Source of the DNA: Flavobacterium hydatis
Lineage (GTDB): Bacteria; Bacteroidota; Bacteroidia; Flavobacteriales; Flavobacteriaceae
Assembly (NCBI RefSeq): GCF_000737695.1
Contig: NZ_JPRM01000007.1
Span: 1 to 64,000, forward strand
Direction of reading: 5' to 3'
DNA: 64,000 nucleotides
Below are positions 8,891 to 17,444 of the stretch, piece after piece (position 1 is the stretch's first letter; each line of letters begins with the position of its first letter). A program made the translations under genes and the position numbers. Below the pieces are notes generated by a model that ran no database searches, had not been told where the DNA came from, and saw only the letters and a program-made list of their open reading frames with translations.

Positions 8891-9370
8891 ATGAGAAAGA
8901 AAAATATCCCTTTTATAGATCGACTAGATTTTTTCTTCATACTAATTAATCTAGGCTTATTAATTATTTCTGGAATATTTATCCGCATCTTTGGATTTGA
9001 GATGTCTAATTATGACAAAGTATATTACCCTATACTTATACCATTTTTCATTTCCTGTTTATTCTTTTCTCTAGGATTGTATGGCTTTATAAAGACATAT
9101 AAAAAAGCCATTATTTTTATAAATGAAATCCAAGTAAGCAACAAAGCCATAATCCTTAAAGGCTTAAGGTATAATACAAATTGGGAACAAACTCTAACTA
9201 TCAATAATATTGAGATCTACTTGAAAGAACAAAGTAACAGAAGACCATATATCTATCATTTAGAATTCGTCGATGAAGATGATGCCAAGTATTCCATAAA
9301 TACATCTATTTATTGGACATATCCCGAAATCTTAGCTATATATAAAGACATTAAAAACTCCCAGAAATAA
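8891..9370 (+). CDS. Hypothetical two-helix membrane protein
   Basis: 159 residues. Two transmembrane helices (about residues 14-34 and 48-68) are followed by a soluble domain of about 90 residues rich in beta-strand patterns. The layout resembles small bacterial PH-like or YcxB-like membrane proteins, but no motif proves it. It is a single gene, convergent with the SRPBCC gene at 9392. Function unknown. Confidence 0.7.
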   Translation: MRKKNIPFIDRLDFFFILINLGLLIISGIFIRIFGFEMSNYDKVYYPILIPFFISCLFFSLGLYGFIKTYKKAIIFINEIQVSNKAIILKGLRYNTNWEQTLTINNIEIYLKEQSNRRPYIYHLEFVDEDDAKYSINTSIYWTYPEILAIYKDIKNSQK

Positions 9371-9391
9371 GAATTACTTTAATATCTGGAT

Positions 9392-9826
9392 CTAAAATTT
9401 ACGTTTTTGATAAGGAGTTCCTTCGCCATCCTCGCAATAACTTTTTAGACTTAACAAGAACATTGCCCAATTATAATTACACCATTGGTAAAATTCGGTC
9501 AGTTCCCGCCAATCAAAATGCTTAAGAACAACTGATGTTACTCCATTTTTTTCTGATAAGTCAAATGATATCTTCGTTCCAACCCATTCTGGATCTGACT
9601 CTACACATTCCCATAATACTCTTTGATTTAGAACCAACTCTACTACTTTCATTTTTGTGTTATCATCATCGCCAAAGTTAAACTCATTGATAAAACCCAA
9701 TTCTGGCTTAACAATTAATTCCTCTGTCCAAACAGCACCAAGTCCTTCTTGTGTTGTTAATGCTTTGTAAACTTCTGTAATGGGTGATTTGATATAATTG
9801 ATGTGCTCGATCTTTTCCATTTTCAT
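9392..9826 (-). CDS. SRPBCC / AHSA1-family protein
   Basis: 144 residues with the AHSA1-type START-like fold. The opening IxxPITEVYKALTTQEGLGAVWTEE pattern and the closing WxxxFLLSLKSYCEDG helix are typical. The family forms a hydrophobic cavity; ligands vary and are unknown here. Starts at codon 1 or codon 3 (MKMEK) are both possible. It is a monocistronic gene on the minus strand. Confidence 0.88.
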   Translation of the reverse strand: MKMEKIEHINYIKSPITEVYKALTTQEGLGAVWTEELIVKPELGFINEFNFGDDDNTKMKVVELVLNQRVLWECVESDPEWVGTKISFDLSEKNGVTSVVLKHFDWRELTEFYQWCNYNWAMFLLSLKSYCEDGEGTPYQKRKF

Positions 9827-10002
9827 AACTGATTATATTTTACAAACACAAAGTTAAAAAGTTTTGTATACCTCTGACAAAGAACGTATTTAAAATAAAA
9901 GTGCATTTAAACAGTACCAATTAAATCTATTAGATAACTTAAAAAAAGGCTTTAAAAAATAATGAAACGGTAAAATTAGTTTAAACAAAAACTGTCTAAA
10001 AC
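9827..10002. other. Intergenic, nothing seen
   Basis: AT-rich spacer between the SRPBCC gene start and the terminator of tRNA-Leu. I see no gene or clear site in it. Confidence 0.4.
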
Positions 10003-10034
10003 CAAAAAAAACCTCTTCTTTCGAAGAGGTTTTT
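10003..10034 (-). terminator. Terminator of tRNA-Leu
   Basis: Perfect 12-base stem AAAAACCTCTTC (10007-10018) and GAAGAGGTTTTT (10023-10034). On the minus strand it lies immediately after the tRNA and is followed by more T's. Confidence 0.93.
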
Positions 10035-10035
10035 G

Positions 10036-10115
10036 TACCCGGAGCCGGAGTCGAACCGGCACGGTTTCCCACAGGTGTTTGAGACCAGCGCGTCTACCAA
10101 TTCCGCCATCCGGGC
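10036..10115 (-). tRNA. tRNA-Leu, anticodon CAA
   Basis: On the minus strand the acceptor arms GCCCGGA and TCCGGGT pair (first pair G-T). The D-arm reads GGCGGAATTGGTAGACGC, as in leucine tRNAs, and the T-arm GCCGGTTCGACTCCGGC is intact. The anticodon loop CTCAAAC gives CAA, which reads UUG. A long variable arm is present, as expected for tRNA-Leu. CCA is not encoded. It is transcribed leftward from a possible promoter near 10211-10245. Confidence 0.93.
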
Positions 10116-10210
10116 TTAGCAGACGAAAAAACAATTAAATAAATCAATTATTTTAACGCAATAGAACAGTTTTTATCGTTATAATAACCCCTTGTTCCTT
10201 TAACACGGTG

Positions 10211-10291
10211 CAAATTTATAAAAATATTTTACATTTTCTAACAAAATACTTAAATTTTTACTTTCAGTCTTCAATAAATTTTATAAATTTG
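10211..10291. promoter_or_regulatory. Divergent -7 elements for tRNA-Leu and prs
   Basis: The same word, TAAATTTGCACC, occurs facing both ways: on the minus strand at 10206-10218 towards the tRNA, and on the plus strand at 10284-10295 towards prs. A TTTG box lies 23 bases upstream on the minus strand (plus 10242-10245). No clear -33 box is seen for the plus copy. Confidence 0.5.
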
Positions 10292-10342
10292 CACCTCGTT
10301 AAAACGACGTACACACAACTAACTACAAAACAACAAATTATA

Positions 10343-11284
10343 ATGTCACACCTAGAACCAGAAGCTAAAATTTTTGCGTGTTCAAAAAGTGTTTATCTTG
10401 CCGAAAAAATTGCGGAGCAATACGGAATACCGTTAGGTAAGGTTACAATGTCAACTTATAGCGATGGCGAGTTTCAGCCATCATATGAAGAGTCTATCAG
10501 AGGGTTACGTGTATTTATTGTTTGTTCGACATTTCCAACAGCAGATAATTTGATGGAATTGTTACTTATGATTGATGCTGCTAAACGTGCATCAGCCAGA
10601 CATATTACAGCAGTAATACCATATTTTGGTTGGGCTAGACAAGATAGAAAAGACAAACCAAGAGTACCGATTGGAGCTAAATTAGTAGCCAATCTATTAG
10701 ATGCTGCAGGAGCAACAAGAATTATGACAATGGATTTGCATGCAGATCAAATTCAAGGATTCTTCGAGAAACCAGTCGATCATCTTTTTGCTTCAACAAT
10801 CTTTTTACCATATGTAGAAAGTTTAGGTTTGGAGAATTTAACAATCGCTTCTCCAGATATGGGAGGCTCAAAAAGAGCTTATGCTTATTCTAAATTTTTA
10901 GAATCAGATGTAGTGATTTGTTACAAACAAAGAAAAGTTGCCAATATTATCGACACCATGGAATTAATTGGTGAAGTAAAAGGCAGAAACGTAATATTGG
11001 TAGACGACATGATCGATACCGGTGGTACATTAGCGAAAGCAGCCGATTTAATGATCGAAAAAGGAGCATTGAGTGTTAGAGCTATTTGTACACATGCTAT
11101 TCTTTCTGGGGATGCCTATGAGAAAATAGAAAATTCTAAATTAAGCGAATTAATCGTTACCGATTCAATCCCGCTAAAAAAGGAATCAAAGAAAATAAGA
11201 GTGTTGAGTTGTGCACCTCTTTTTGCTGAAGTTATGCACATGGTGCACCACAACAATTCCATTAGTGGAAAATTTATAATGTAG
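10343..11284 (+). CDS. prs: Ribose-phosphate diphosphokinase
   Basis: 313 residues. It makes PRPP from ribose 5-phosphate and ATP for nucleotide, His and Trp synthesis. The PRPP-binding loop DDMIDTGGTLAKA lies near residues 217-229. The ATP-binding flexible loop YFGWARQDRKDKPR is near residues 94-107 and the MDLHADQIQGFF region near 130. The ATG at 10343 matches the family start (MSHLEPEAKIFAC); the longer frame upstream would run through the promoter. It is monocistronic. Confidence 0.97.
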   Translation: MSHLEPEAKIFACSKSVYLAEKIAEQYGIPLGKVTMSTYSDGEFQPSYEESIRGLRVFIVCSTFPTADNLMELLLMIDAAKRASARHITAVIPYFGWARQDRKDKPRVPIGAKLVANLLDAAGATRIMTMDLHADQIQGFFEKPVDHLFASTIFLPYVESLGLENLTIASPDMGGSKRAYAYSKFLESDVVICYKQRKVANIIDTMELIGEVKGRNVILVDDMIDTGGTLAKAADLMIEKGALSVRAICTHAILSGDAYEKIENSKLSELIVTDSIPLKKESKKIRVLSCAPLFAEVMHMVHHNNSISGKFIM

Positions 11285-11291
11285 AAACCAT

Positions 11292-11366
11292 AAGCTTTAG
11301 GCCGTAAGCCATAAGCGTTGTTACTCATTATTAAAAGCCCAAAGCCTTGTGCCTAAAGCTTTAAAA
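11292..11366 (+). terminator. Possible terminator after prs
   Basis: Eleven-base inverted repeat AAGCTTTAGGC (11292-11302) and GCCTAAAGCTT (11351-11361) with a long loop that itself repeats parts of the arms (AAGCC words). It could be a terminator or a small palindromic repeat. It separates prs from rplY. Confidence 0.45.
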
Positions 11367-11403
11367 AACAAGAATATTTATTAATAACTATATTTTTTTT
11401 ACA

Positions 11404-12015
11404 ATGAAATCGATTACAATTAAAGGATCAGAAAGAGAAAGCGTGGGCAAAGTGTCAACTAAAGCCTTACGTAATGCTGGAGCGGTTCCTTGCGTGTTAT
11501 ACGGAGGAAATCAGGCAGTACATTTCTCAGCGGACGCTGCGGCATTCAAAAACTTGGTTTACACTCCAAACGCTCACACAGTTGTGATCGAACTTGGAAA
11601 AGGAAAATCATTCAATGCAATTTTGCAAGACATTCAGGTTCACCCTGTATCTGACAAAATTTTACACATTGACTTCTTCCAATTATTTGATGATAAAGAA
11701 ATCACAATGGAAGTTCCTGTGAAAATTGTTGGTACATCTAAAGGTGTTCTTTCTGGAGGTGTTTTACGTTTAAACTCTCGTAAATTAAAAGTAAAAGCTT
11801 TACCTAAAAATCTTCCTGATTTTGTTGAAGCTGACATTACTCCACTTGAAATGGGTAACAAATTATATGTTACTAAAGTTGGTTCTCCAGAATACAAAAT
11901 TATGCACCCAGACAACACTGTTGTTGCTCAAGTAAGAATCTCTCGTGCTGCTATGAAAGCTGCTCAAGAGGCTGCAAAAGCTGCAAAAGCTCCTGCAAAA
12001 GGAAAGAAAAAATAA
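11404..12015 (+). CDS. rplY: 50S ribosomal protein L25 (Ctc form)
   Basis: 203 residues, the long Ctc-type L25 with an N-terminal 5S-rRNA-binding domain (about 1-92, ending HIDFFQL) and a C-terminal beta domain (about 95-180). An Ala/Lys-rich tail ([11 protein letters not shown]) is usual in flavobacteria. It binds 5S rRNA in the large subunit. The neighbours prs and pth give the common Bacteroidetes order prs-rplY-pth. Confidence 0.96.
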   Translation: MKSITIKGSERESVGKVSTKALRNAGAVPCVLYGGNQAVHFSADAAAFKNLVYTPNAHTVVIELGKGKSFNAILQDIQVHPVSDKILHIDFFQLFDDKEITMEVPVKIVGTSKGVLSGGVLRLNSRKLKVKALPKNLPDFVEADITPLEMGNKLYVTKVGSPEYKIMHPDNTVVAQVRISRAAMKAAQEAAKAAKAPAKGKKK

Positions 12016-12038
12016 TTTTTTTCAAACAATTACAAAAA

Positions 12039-12068
12039 ACATCAGTTGCAAAACTGGTGTTTTTTTTT
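12039..12068 (+). terminator. Terminator of rplY
   Basis: Nine-base stem with one wobble, ACATCAGTT (12039-12047) and AACTGGTGT (12052-12060), running into a T-tract. Confidence 0.9.
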
Positions 12069-12341
12069 GCTCAATATTTTTCAGGAGCAGAAACTTCTCG
12101 ATTTCAAACAACCTAAACCTCCTGCTATTCGCTATATCTTTTATTTTTCATAAGGTTCTAAACTACTAAGCTGCAAAGGTTCTAAGATTATGAGTAAAAA
12201 CACCAAAATCTAGATTCTCTTTTCCTCTTGCCACCTCTACATTAATCTTAACACACTTTGCGGTTAAAATCATTCGTTTAAATCTGCATTCTTTTTCCTT
12301 TAGCACTCTTTGTGCTATAAAGCCACAAAAAAAGAAACTAC
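12069..12341. other. Gene-free stretch, nothing functional seen
   Basis: AT-rich filler with no coding frame or clear signal. It includes short words common in flavobacterial spacers (for example TTTGCGGTTAAAATC near 12259). Confidence 0.4.
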
Positions 12342-12428
12342 CTAATTATCACATTTTCAAATTATCTAATTGACACATTCCTTAATTAGCACATTTTATA
12401 ATTATCCAATTGCCCCATTATCTAATTA
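12342..12428 (+). repeat. Degenerate ATTATCTAATTG(A)CACATT repeat
   Basis: A word close to AATTATCTAATTGACACATT recurs about four times with drift (starts near 12344, 12360, 12381 and 12400). The last unit supplies the TTG box of the pth promoter. Confidence 0.6.
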
Positions 12429-12440
12429 AGCTTACTTTTG
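12410..12440 (+). promoter_or_regulatory. Promoter of pth
   Basis: TTG (12410-12412), 20 bases, TACTTTTG (12433-12440). The expected transcription start is near 12444-12447, on top of the first ATG (12445). Confidence 0.65.
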
Positions 12441-12444
12441 TAAA

Positions 12445-13071
12445 ATGATAAAATGGATAACAAACCTGTTTTCATCAACAAAAACAGAAGAGAAATCAGA
12501 TTATATGAAGAAATTTTTAATCGTAGGATTAGGCAACATTGGCGCAGAATACGTAAATACAAGACACAACATAGGTTTTAAAATAGTCGACTTTTTGGCA
12601 CGAAAAGAAAGCATCTCTTTCGAAACCGTCAAACTAGGCTCTCTTGCTGAATACAAATTTAAAGGAAGAACCTTTTTACTTTTAAAACCAAATACTTACA
12701 TGAACCTTAGCGGAAAAGCAGTAAAGTATTGGATGGACAAAGAAAATATTCCGTTAGAAAACATCATGGTAATTACCGATGATCTTAATCTATCGTTCGG
12801 TACAATTCGTATTAAACCAAAAGGAAGCGATGGAGGTCATAACGGACTTAAAAATATCAACCTGGTTTTAAACACACAACAATACACCCGTTTTAGATTC
12901 GGAATTAGCGATGAATTTAAAAAAGGTCAACAAGTAGATTACGTATTAGGCGAATGGGATGAAACCGAAAAAGCTAAATTACCTGAACGCCTTGAAGTAG
13001 CATCCGAAATAATTAAATCCTTCGGAACTGCGGGACTCGAAAATACAATGACAACTTATAACGGAAAGTAA
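12445..13071 (+). CDS. pth: Peptidyl-tRNA hydrolase
   Basis: 208 residues from the first ATG. It releases tRNA from stalled peptidyl-tRNA. Conserved motifs: FLIVGLGNIGAEY, NTRHNIGF (catalytic His), PNTYMNLSG, and KGSDGGHNGLKNI. The core family begins at MKKFLIVGLGN, codon 21 (ATG 12505), so the first 20 residues are an extension. The promoter places the RNA start at about 12445, so either the mRNA is leaderless or translation begins at 12505. Confidence 0.95.
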   Translation: MIKWITNLFSSTKTEEKSDYMKKFLIVGLGNIGAEYVNTRHNIGFKIVDFLARKESISFETVKLGSLAEYKFKGRTFLLLKPNTYMNLSGKAVKYWMDKENIPLENIMVITDDLNLSFGTIRIKPKGSDGGHNGLKNINLVLNTQQYTRFRFGISDEFKKGQQVDYVLGEWDETEKAKLPERLEVASEIIKSFGTAGLENTMTTYNGK

Positions 13072-13166
13072 GAATTCCTGAAAATATAAGTGCTAGATAA
13101 TCAAATCATCAATGAATTTAATTCGATTATAGTCAAATACTATTTTCAATTCCAAACTTAAATGTA

Positions 13167-13174
13167 TAAATTTG
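13167..13174 (+). promoter_or_regulatory. -7 element of the sod gene
   Basis: TAAATTTG matches TAnnTTTG 37 bases before the ATG. No convincing TTG box was found upstream. Confidence 0.4.
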
Positions 13175-13211
13175 GATTAAATTTAATTATAAATCATAAA
13201 ACAATAATATT

Positions 13212-13820
13212 ATGGCTTTTGAATTACCACAATTACCTTATGCATATGATGCATTAGAACCACATATTGATGCTCGTACAATGGAAATCCACTATACAAA
13301 ACATCACAATGCTTACACAACAAATCTTAATGCAGCAATTGCAGGAACAGATTTAGAAGGAAAAACAATCGAGAACATCTTAATTAATTTAGATAAAAAA
13401 AACGCTGCAGTTCGTAACAACGGTGGTGGATACTATAACCACAATTTGTTCTGGACAGTAATGTCACCAAACGGAGGCGGATTACCTACAGGAGATTTAT
13501 TAGCAGCTATCGAAGCTTCTTTTGGATCTTTTGAAGAATTTAAAGCTAAGTTTGCTAAAGCTGGTGCAACACAATTCGGTTCTGGATGGGCTTGGTTATG
13601 CGTACTTAAAGGAGGAAAATTAGACGTTTGTGGAACACCAAACCAAGATAATCCATTAATGCCAGAAGTAGGATGTGAAGGAACTCCAATTTTAGGAATG
13701 GATGTTTGGGAACATGCTTACTACTTAAACTACCAAAACAGAAGACCAGATTATATCGAAGCTTTCTTCAGTGTAATTAACTGGACTGAAGTTGCTAGAA
13801 GATATGCTTTAGACAAATAG
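13212..13820 (+). CDS. sodA: Superoxide dismutase, Fe/Mn type
   Basis: 202 residues. It converts superoxide to oxygen and hydrogen peroxide. The metal ligands fit the family: His in HYTKHHNAY (about 27), His in NHNLFW (about 76), and Asp and His in [11 protein letters not shown] (about 163 and 167). The ending [14 protein letters not shown] is typical. Fe or Mn preference cannot be settled by eye. There is no signal peptide, so it is cytoplasmic. It is a single gene with a strong terminator. Confidence 0.95.
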   Translation: MAFELPQLPYAYDALEPHIDARTMEIHYTKHHNAYTTNLNAAIAGTDLEGKTIENILINLDKKNAAVRNNGGGYYNHNLFWTVMSPNGGGLPTGDLLAAIEASFGSFEEFKAKFAKAGATQFGSGWAWLCVLKGGKLDVCGTPNQDNPLMPEVGCEGTPILGMDVWEHAYYLNYQNRRPDYIEAFFSVINWTEVARRYALDK

Positions 13821-13838
13821 TCGAAAATAGAGTAAAGA

Positions 13839-13876
13839 AAAAAGACGGATAACTTAAATGTTGTCCGTCTTTTTTT
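13839..13876 (+). terminator. Terminator of sodA
   Basis: Stem AAGACGGATAAC (13842-13853) and GTTGTCCGTCTT (13860-13871) with one wobble, followed by T's. Confidence 0.92.
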
Positions 13877-13961
13877 ATGTTTAATTTTCAAATTCTCTTT
13901 GTCCTTAAATCTGCAATCTTTTTTCTATGTTCTTTATTCTTTTCTCTTCATAAGAAAAAAT
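13877..13961. other. Short spacer before the sRNA copies
   Basis: AT-rich spacer between the sodA terminator and the first tandem sRNA copy. Nothing recognised in it. Confidence 0.4.
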
Positions 13962-14032
13962 AAAAAAGGTGGAATCTCTTCCACCTTTTTTGCCCCAAAT
14001 CTACCATAAACTTAACCTACTAATGTTATGGT
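13962..14032 (-). ncRNA. Candidate small RNA, copy 1
   Basis: Read leftward, a promoter (14037-14068) is followed by a sequence of about 70 bases. It opens with a possible hairpin (ACCATAAC...GTTTATGGT), passes a single-stranded stretch AGATTTGGGGC, and ends in a textbook terminator, GGTGGAA-GAGA-TTCCACC followed by six T's (13962-13985). It is nearly identical to copy 2, 199 bases away. No open reading frame of note is present. A trans-acting sRNA is the simplest reading; the target is unknown. Confidence 0.65.
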
Positions 14033-14036
14033 TCAT

Positions 14037-14068
14037 CAAATGTATGGTGACATTGTAGCTATACCAAA
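14037..14068 (-). promoter_or_regulatory. Promoter of sRNA copy 1
   Basis: On the minus strand TTTG (plus 14065-14068), exactly 20 bases, TACATTTG (plus 14037-14044). Confidence 0.65.
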
Positions 14069-14160
14069 TATTTCTGTTTAACTACAAAAAAAATCGTTGA
14101 TTAGACTTATTTTACTATAAGGAGACCTTTTTAAGTTCTTCTCCTTGACTTGATTCCAAT

Positions 14161-14231
14161 AAAAAAGGTGGAATTGCTTCCACCCTTTTTGCCCCAAATC
14201 TACCATAAACTTAACCTACTAATGTTATGGT
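14161..14231 (-). ncRNA. Candidate small RNA, copy 2
   Basis: Second copy of the unit at 13962-14032. The central 41 bases, from GCCCCAAATC through to the GTTATGGT end (14191-14231), are identical in the two copies. The terminator loop differs (TTGC against TCTC on the plus strand) while both stem arms are kept; the promoter spacer differs too. That pattern, with stem and boxes kept and the rest drifting, suggests a functional RNA. Confidence 0.65.
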
Positions 14232-14235
14232 CTTT

Positions 14236-14267
14236 CAAAAGTATGTTAGCAGTGCATTTTTACCAAA
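14236..14267 (-). promoter_or_regulatory. Promoter of sRNA copy 2
   Basis: On the minus strand TTTG (plus 14264-14267), exactly 20 bases, TACTTTTG (plus 14236-14243). Same geometry as copy 1, although the spacer sequence differs. Confidence 0.65.
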
Positions 14268-14329
14268 CAATTAGGATAAACGGCAAAAAAAACCGATGAA
14301 ATGCACTTTTTAACCTTTTGTTATGCTTT

Positions 14330-16228
14330 TTAATATGCTCTGGCGTCTTTTCCTTCGTAAAAATTCATAAAAGCACGGTTCACTACTCTATTTCCTCCTG
14401 GAGTAGGATAATCTCCCGTAAAATACCAATCTCCTAGATTCTTAGGACAAGCAATATGTAAATCTTCTACCGTTTGAAAAATAATTTTCACTTCGGCTTT
14501 TATTTCTGGCGAACTCAACATTTCAGCAATTTTATCTGAAATCTCTTGTGGTTCGAATTTATCGTAAATAGCTGTAACATAATTTACAACATCACTATCC
14601 AAATAATTTTCTTGCGCCTTACATTTAGCATAAACCTCATCTACAATATGATATAGATTACGTTCTTTTAATAATTCTAATGCTGCTCTAAAAGCTACAA
14701 GTCCTTCTAATTTTGCCATGTCGATTCCATAACAATCAGGGAAACGAATTTGTGGTGCCGATGATACAATTACAATTCGCTTAGGATTTAAACGATCCAT
14801 CATTTTTATGATACTCATTTTAAGCGTAGTTCCACGAACAATACTATCATCGATAATCACCAAATTATCGGTTGGTTTAATTACACCATAAGTTACATCA
14901 TATACGTGAGCCACAAGGTCATCACGGCTGCTATCTTCTGTAATAAAGGTTCTTAACTTAGCATCTTTAATAGCCACTTTCTCAGTACGTATTTTTACAG
15001 CAAGTAATTCTTGCAACGTTTCGGCAGTAAGCGTATTTCTATTAGCTATTATATAATTGTTTTTTCTCTGATTTAAAAAATCTTGTGCCGCTTCGACCAA
15101 ACCATAAAAAGAGGTTTCAGCCGTATTCGGGATATAAGAGAAAACGGTATTATCTGTATCACTATCAATTGCATTTAAAACTGCAGGCAAAATTAATCTA
15201 CCTAAGTTTTTACGTTCCTGATATATTTCGGCGTCACTACCTCTAGAAAAGTAGATTCTTTCAAACGAACATGCTTTTTTAACTGTTGGCGTTAAAATTT
15301 CTTCCATCGAAACTTTACCGTTTTTCTTAATGATCAATGCATTTCCAGGCTCAATTTCCTGAACGCTATCAAAAGGTACATTAAAAACTGTTTGAATAAC
15401 TGGTCTTTCTGACGCTACAACTACTACTTCATCATCTTGATAAAAATAAGCAGGACGAATTCCCGCTGGATCTCTAAAAACAAAAGCATCACCATGACCT
15501 AATAAACCAGCCATTGCATATCCTCCATCTAAATTTTTAGCCGAACGCATTAATATTTTCCCAATATCCAATCGATCTGCAATTACAGGAGAAGCTTCTC
15601 TTTTAGAATACCCTTCTTGTTTACAATCCTGATACAATGACATAACTTCTTTATCAAGAAAGTGACCAATTTTTTCCATCACTGTAACTGTATCCGCCAT
15701 TTCTTTAGGATGTTGTCCTAGCTCTACCAAATTTTCGAAAAGCTCTTTAACATTGGTCATGTTAAAGTTACCTGCCAAAATAAGGTTACGATGCATCCAG
15801 TTACTCTGACGTAAAAATGGATGTACACTCTCGATACTATTTTTACCAAAGGTTCCATAACGAACGTGTCCTAAAAACAACTCTCCTATATATGGAATAT
15901 TTTCTTTTTGTTTTGCAACATCATTTGCGTATTCAGGATGTGAAGTCATCTCTTCATTAATACGCTCATTTATTTGTTTAAAAACATCTTGTATTGGTTG
16001 TGCATGATTAGAACGTACTCTACTTATGTATCGTTGTCCTGGTTCAACATCAAGTTTGATGCTTGCAAAACCAGCTCCATCTTGTCCACGGTTATGCTGT
16101 TTTTCCATCATAAGGTACATTTTTTGCACCCCATAAAAAGCTGTTCCGTATTTTTCTTTGTAATATTCAAGCGGTTTAAGAAGTCTAACCAAAGCTATAC
16201 CACATTCGTGTTTTAAAGCGTCGCTCAT
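14330..16228 (-). CDS. purF: Amidophosphoribosyltransferase family protein
   Basis: 632 residues. The N-terminal class II glutamine amidotransferase domain has its candidate nucleophile at Cys9 (HECGIA) and RGQDGAGFAS near residue 48. The C-terminal phosphoribosyltransferase domain has the PRPP loop VIIDDSIVRGTTLKMS near residue 465. It should transfer amide nitrogen from glutamine to PRPP in purine synthesis. It is longer than E. coli PurF (about 505), as in related Bacteroidetes proteins, and the eight residues before Cys9 would have to be removed. A CA-rich, weakly structured leader precedes the ATG. Upstream pfkB has its own terminator. Confidence 0.9.
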   Translation of the reverse strand: MSDALKHECGIALVRLLKPLEYYKEKYGTAFYGVQKMYLMMEKQHNRGQDGAGFASIKLDVEPGQRYISRVRSNHAQPIQDVFKQINERINEEMTSHPEYANDVAKQKENIPYIGELFLGHVRYGTFGKNSIESVHPFLRQSNWMHRNLILAGNFNMTNVKELFENLVELGQHPKEMADTVTVMEKIGHFLDKEVMSLYQDCKQEGYSKREASPVIADRLDIGKILMRSAKNLDGGYAMAGLLGHGDAFVFRDPAGIRPAYFYQDDEVVVVASERPVIQTVFNVPFDSVQEIEPGNALIIKKNGKVSMEEILTPTVKKACSFERIYFSRGSDAEIYQERKNLGRLILPAVLNAIDSDTDNTVFSYIPNTAETSFYGLVEAAQDFLNQRKNNYIIANRNTLTAETLQELLAVKIRTEKVAIKDAKLRTFITEDSSRDDLVAHVYDVTYGVIKPTDNLVIIDDSIVRGTTLKMSIIKMMDRLNPKRIVIVSSAPQIRFPDCYGIDMAKLEGLVAFRAALELLKERNLYHIVDEVYAKCKAQENYLDSDVVNYVTAIYDKFEPQEISDKIAEMLSSPEIKAEVKIIFQTVEDLHIACPKNLGDWYFTGDYPTPGGNRVVNRAFMNFYEGKDARAY

Positions 16229-16290
16229 TGTATTTGTGTTTGTGTGTTGTTGTTGTAGTTTGTATTGTTCTTTGTAATAGCAAAATCAAA

Positions 16291-16316
16291 AAAGCCCCGT
16301 GAACGAGGCTTTAATT
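16291..16316 (-). terminator. Terminator of the PfkB gene
   Basis: On the minus strand AAAGCCTCGT-TC-ACGGGGCTTT with one mismatch, followed by six T's; it lies between the pfkB stop (16319) and purF. Confidence 0.8.
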
Positions 16317-16318
16317 CT

Positions 16319-17242
16319 TTATAGTTCTATGTCAAACTGAGTTAGCGATTTAAATTGTTCTAATCTCGCAACTACTTCGTTTTTATCTAAGGCAACCATT
16401 CTTTCAGTTCCAAATTTCTCTACACAGAAAGAAGCTAAATTTGATCCGTAGATTACCGCATTCTTCATATTTTTGAAAGAAACATTTTCGCTTTGCGCAA
16501 TAAACCCTGCAAAACCTCCTGCAAAAGTATCTCCAGCTCCAGTTGGATCGAAAACATCTTCTAAAGGTAATGCTGGTGCAAAAAACACTTCTTTATCATG
16601 AAATAATAATGCTCCGTGTTCTCCTTTCTTGATTACCACATATTTTGGTCCAAGAGTATGAATTTTTGCTGCAGCTTTAACTAATGAATATTCACCAGAA
16701 AGTTGTCTTGCTTCTTCATCATTAATTGTAATTACATCAACACGTTTTATAACGTCTAGTAATTCTGGTAAAGCACAATCCATCCAAAAGTTCATCGTAT
16801 CCAAAACTACTAATTTTGGTTTAGATTCCATCTGATCTAAAACACTGCTTTGTACAAGAGGATGTAAATTACCCAACATTACAACATCAGCATCTTTGAA
16901 GTTTTGTGGAACTTTAGGCTGAAAATCTGCCAATACATTAAGTTCAGTTGCTAATGTATCTCTTGAGTTCAGGTCGTTATGGTAAAGTCCGCTCCAAAAG
17001 AAAGTTTTCCCACCTTTTACGATTTCAAGTCCAGAAATATCAATATTTCTTGACGTTAATAAATCTAAATGTTCTTGAGGAAAATCATCTCCAACTACAG
17101 AAACAATAGCCGATTGAAGGTTGAAAAACGATGCCGACAAACCAATATATGTCGCTGCACCACCTAATATTTTATCTGTTTTCCCGAATGGGGTTTCAAT
17201 AGCATCGAAAGCAACTGTTCCGACAATCAGTAATTTATTCAT
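16319..17242 (-). CDS. PfkB-family sugar/nucleoside kinase
   Basis: 307 residues of the ribokinase/PfkB fold. The N-terminal GGAATYIGLSASFF region (about 27-40) contacts substrate, and the C-terminal signature DPTGAGDTFAGGFAG (about 238-252) holds the catalytic Asp and the anion hole. The substrate cannot be assigned, though ribokinase- or adenosine kinase-like roles are possible. It lies upstream of purF on the same strand, separated by a terminator. Confidence 0.9.
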   Translation of the reverse strand: MNKLLIVGTVAFDAIETPFGKTDKILGGAATYIGLSASFFNLQSAIVSVVGDDFPQEHLDLLTSRNIDISGLEIVKGGKTFFWSGLYHNDLNSRDTLATELNVLADFQPKVPQNFKDADVVMLGNLHPLVQSSVLDQMESKPKLVVLDTMNFWMDCALPELLDVIKRVDVITINDEEARQLSGEYSLVKAAAKIHTLGPKYVVIKKGEHGALLFHDKEVFFAPALPLEDVFDPTGAGDTFAGGFAGFIAQSENVSFKNMKNAVIYGSNLASFCVEKFGTERMVALDKNEVVARLEQFKSLTQFDIEL

Positions 17243-17444
17243 TTTATGAATTTCGAATTAAGGTGCAAAGATACTTTATAAGTTTCAGAGTTGCAACGAT
17301 TGATTGTATCAAAATTTTCATAAAAAATAAAACACAATACCGCAACAAAACACCCTAAAAACCAAACACTTACACAGTAAAAATACTGGAATATTTCTTA
17401 CATTTATAAGAATAAATAAACCAGAAAATTCTAAAAAACACGAT

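Noticed and set aside
13962..14267. The tandem repeat as a CRISPR array
   Set aside because: Only two copies, units far longer than CRISPR repeats, no cas genes; promoter and terminator fit an sRNA pair better.
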